NCBI GenBank assembly: GCA_030641585.1
Contig: DAOWHE010000070.1
Coordinates: forward strand, 1-5,229
DNA: 5,229 nucleotides
Direction of reading: 5' to 3'
Source: Dehalococcoidales bacterium
GTDB lineage: Bacteria; Chloroflexota; Dehalococcoidia; Dehalococcoidales; ARS1013
Shown: positions 4,610 to 5,229 of the stretch, piece by piece
Position numbering within the stretch: position 1 is the stretch's first letter
Layout: each line of letters begins with the position of its first letter
The notes under the pieces: generated by a model
What the model saw: the letters and a program-made list of their open reading frames with translations, nothing else
Databases searched by the model: none
What the model was told of the DNA's origin: nothing
Position numbers and translations under genes: made by a program

Positions 4610-5229
4610 ATGTCCCTCAGCCCACTCAAGCGCGTTTTATCCCGGCTATCTAAACTCAGTAAAGACAGAAAAATCCTGGCCCTGCTGGGCATATTGGGTG
4701 TGGGTGCCTATCTCAGGCTATGGCAAATCCAGCACCTGTTCAACGTCGTGCATGACTACGATGAAGGTGCTCACTCACTGGGGGCTCGCTTCATCTCCCA
4801 GGGGTTATTACCCTACCAGGACTTCACATTGGTTCATCCTCCTCTATACGACCTGGTGCTGGCAGGGGTCTATAAGGTATTCGGTTACGGCTTTTTTGAT
4901 GGCAGGTATCTCTCCGTAGCGCTATCCCTGGCCTGCATCGTCCTCATTTATCTAATAGGCAAGAAAATGTATCACTCCACGGCCGGGCTCGCCGCCGCCG
5001 CCCTGTTTGCCGTAGATGCATACATGGTCTATCTCGGGCGCCGCGTTGTTATAGAGACACTGGGCATATTTCTGATACTGCTGGCGGTCTATTTCGCCAT
5101 TGATTTTATCCAGAACAGGAAACCAAGCAAAGCCTTTCTCTGCGGGCTGGCTCTAGGGTTGGCAGTGGCGGCGAAATATTCTTTTATACCGGCGGTGGTC
5201 GCTATTATTGCGGCAATCGTCCTGCTAAC
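4610..5229 (+). CDS. GT-C membrane glycosyltransferase, PMT_2/ArnT-like (partial, 3' end off the right edge)
   Basis: 206 complete codons are visible from ATG at 4610, which has CGGAG (4598-4602) seven bases upstream; the frame is still open at the window edge, and relatives usually have about 450-600 residues. A basic N-terminus (MSLSPLKRVLSRLSKLSKDRK) precedes the first membrane span (22-38). The first outer loop carries HDYDEGAH (48-55), with the acidic D51-E52 pair expected at the catalytic site of GT-C enzymes, followed by LLPYQDFTLVHPPLYDLVLAG (66-86), whose HPPLY is typical of the family. Further spans follow, with GRRVVIETL (143-151) between two of them. Such enzymes use a polyprenyl-phosphate sugar to glycosylate proteins or lipids on the outer face of the membrane. 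The gene follows a pilin gene on the same strand but behind a terminator, so it is probably a separate transcript. Acceptor and sugar are unknown. Confidence 0.88.
   Translation, partial: MSLSPLKRVLSRLSKLSKDRKILALLGILGVGAYLRLWQIQHLFNVVHDYDEGAHSLGARFISQGLLPYQDFTLVHPPLYDLVLAGVYKVFGYGFFDGRYLSVALSLACIVLIYLIGKKMYHSTAGLAAAALFAVDAYMVYLGRRVVIETLGIFLILLAVYFAIDFIQNRKPSKAFLCGLALGLAVAAKYSFIPAVVAIIAAIVLL

Noticed and set aside
4327..4653. Plus-strand frame of 108 codons between pilin and glycosyltransferase
   Set aside because: It starts inside the pilin terminator, has no ribosome site, shows no recognisable family sequence, and overlaps the real glycosyltransferase start in another frame.
4698..4919. 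Plus-strand frame of 73 codons
   Set aside because: It is an out-of-frame shadow of the glycosyltransferase gene, whose frame carries the DE and HPPLY motifs.

Overview
This window most likely comes from a Dehalococcoidia-type member of the Chloroflexota, probably an uncultured lineage. The small winged-helix protein is of the kind found in archaea and Dehalococcoidia. A bacterial GH3-type acyl-adenylating enzyme sits beside a membrane methyltransferase, and a lone prepilin peptidase and a single pilin gene are transcribed away from each other. Shine-Dalgarno sites, sigma-70-like promoters and rho-independent terminators are all bacterial. The assignment rests on protein style only and is moderate in confidence.

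Left part (1-1850, minus strand): a two-gene operon. The first gene (1722-1147) is a small membrane methyltransferase of the ICMT/PEMT type. The second (1124 to beyond the left edge) is a GH3-family acyl-adenylate enzyme that is open at its 3' end. A palindromic element built from three copies of TGTTCTAG overlaps the candidate promoter. A strong rho-independent terminator (1815-1844) separates this operon from the next gene upstream.

Middle (1850-2850, minus strand): two small genes. One encodes a 143-residue protein with a ribbon-helix-helix-like N-terminus and two copies of a 28-residue helical repeat. The other encodes a 91-residue winged-helix regulator with a candidate operator inside its own promoter.

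Right part (2846-5229): a type IV prepilin peptidase on the minus strand and a type IV pilin-like gene on the plus strand diverge from a 259-bp intergenic region. Three promoters are visible there, and all three use the same 9-bp sequence CTATTGACT around the -35 box. The peptidase would process this pilin's class III leader (G16/F17). A terminator follows the pilin. After it, a plus-strand GT-C glycosyltransferase gene (PMT_2/ArnT-like) starts and runs off the right edge. It could glycosylate a surface product, possibly the pilin, but nothing in the window proves that.

No rRNA, tRNA, CRISPR array, insertion sequence or phage gene was seen. The most notable signals are the shared -35 sequence in the pilin/peptidase divergent region, the TGTTCTAG triple half-site, the GH3 plus methyltransferase pairing, and the repeat-containing ribbon-helix-helix-like protein.
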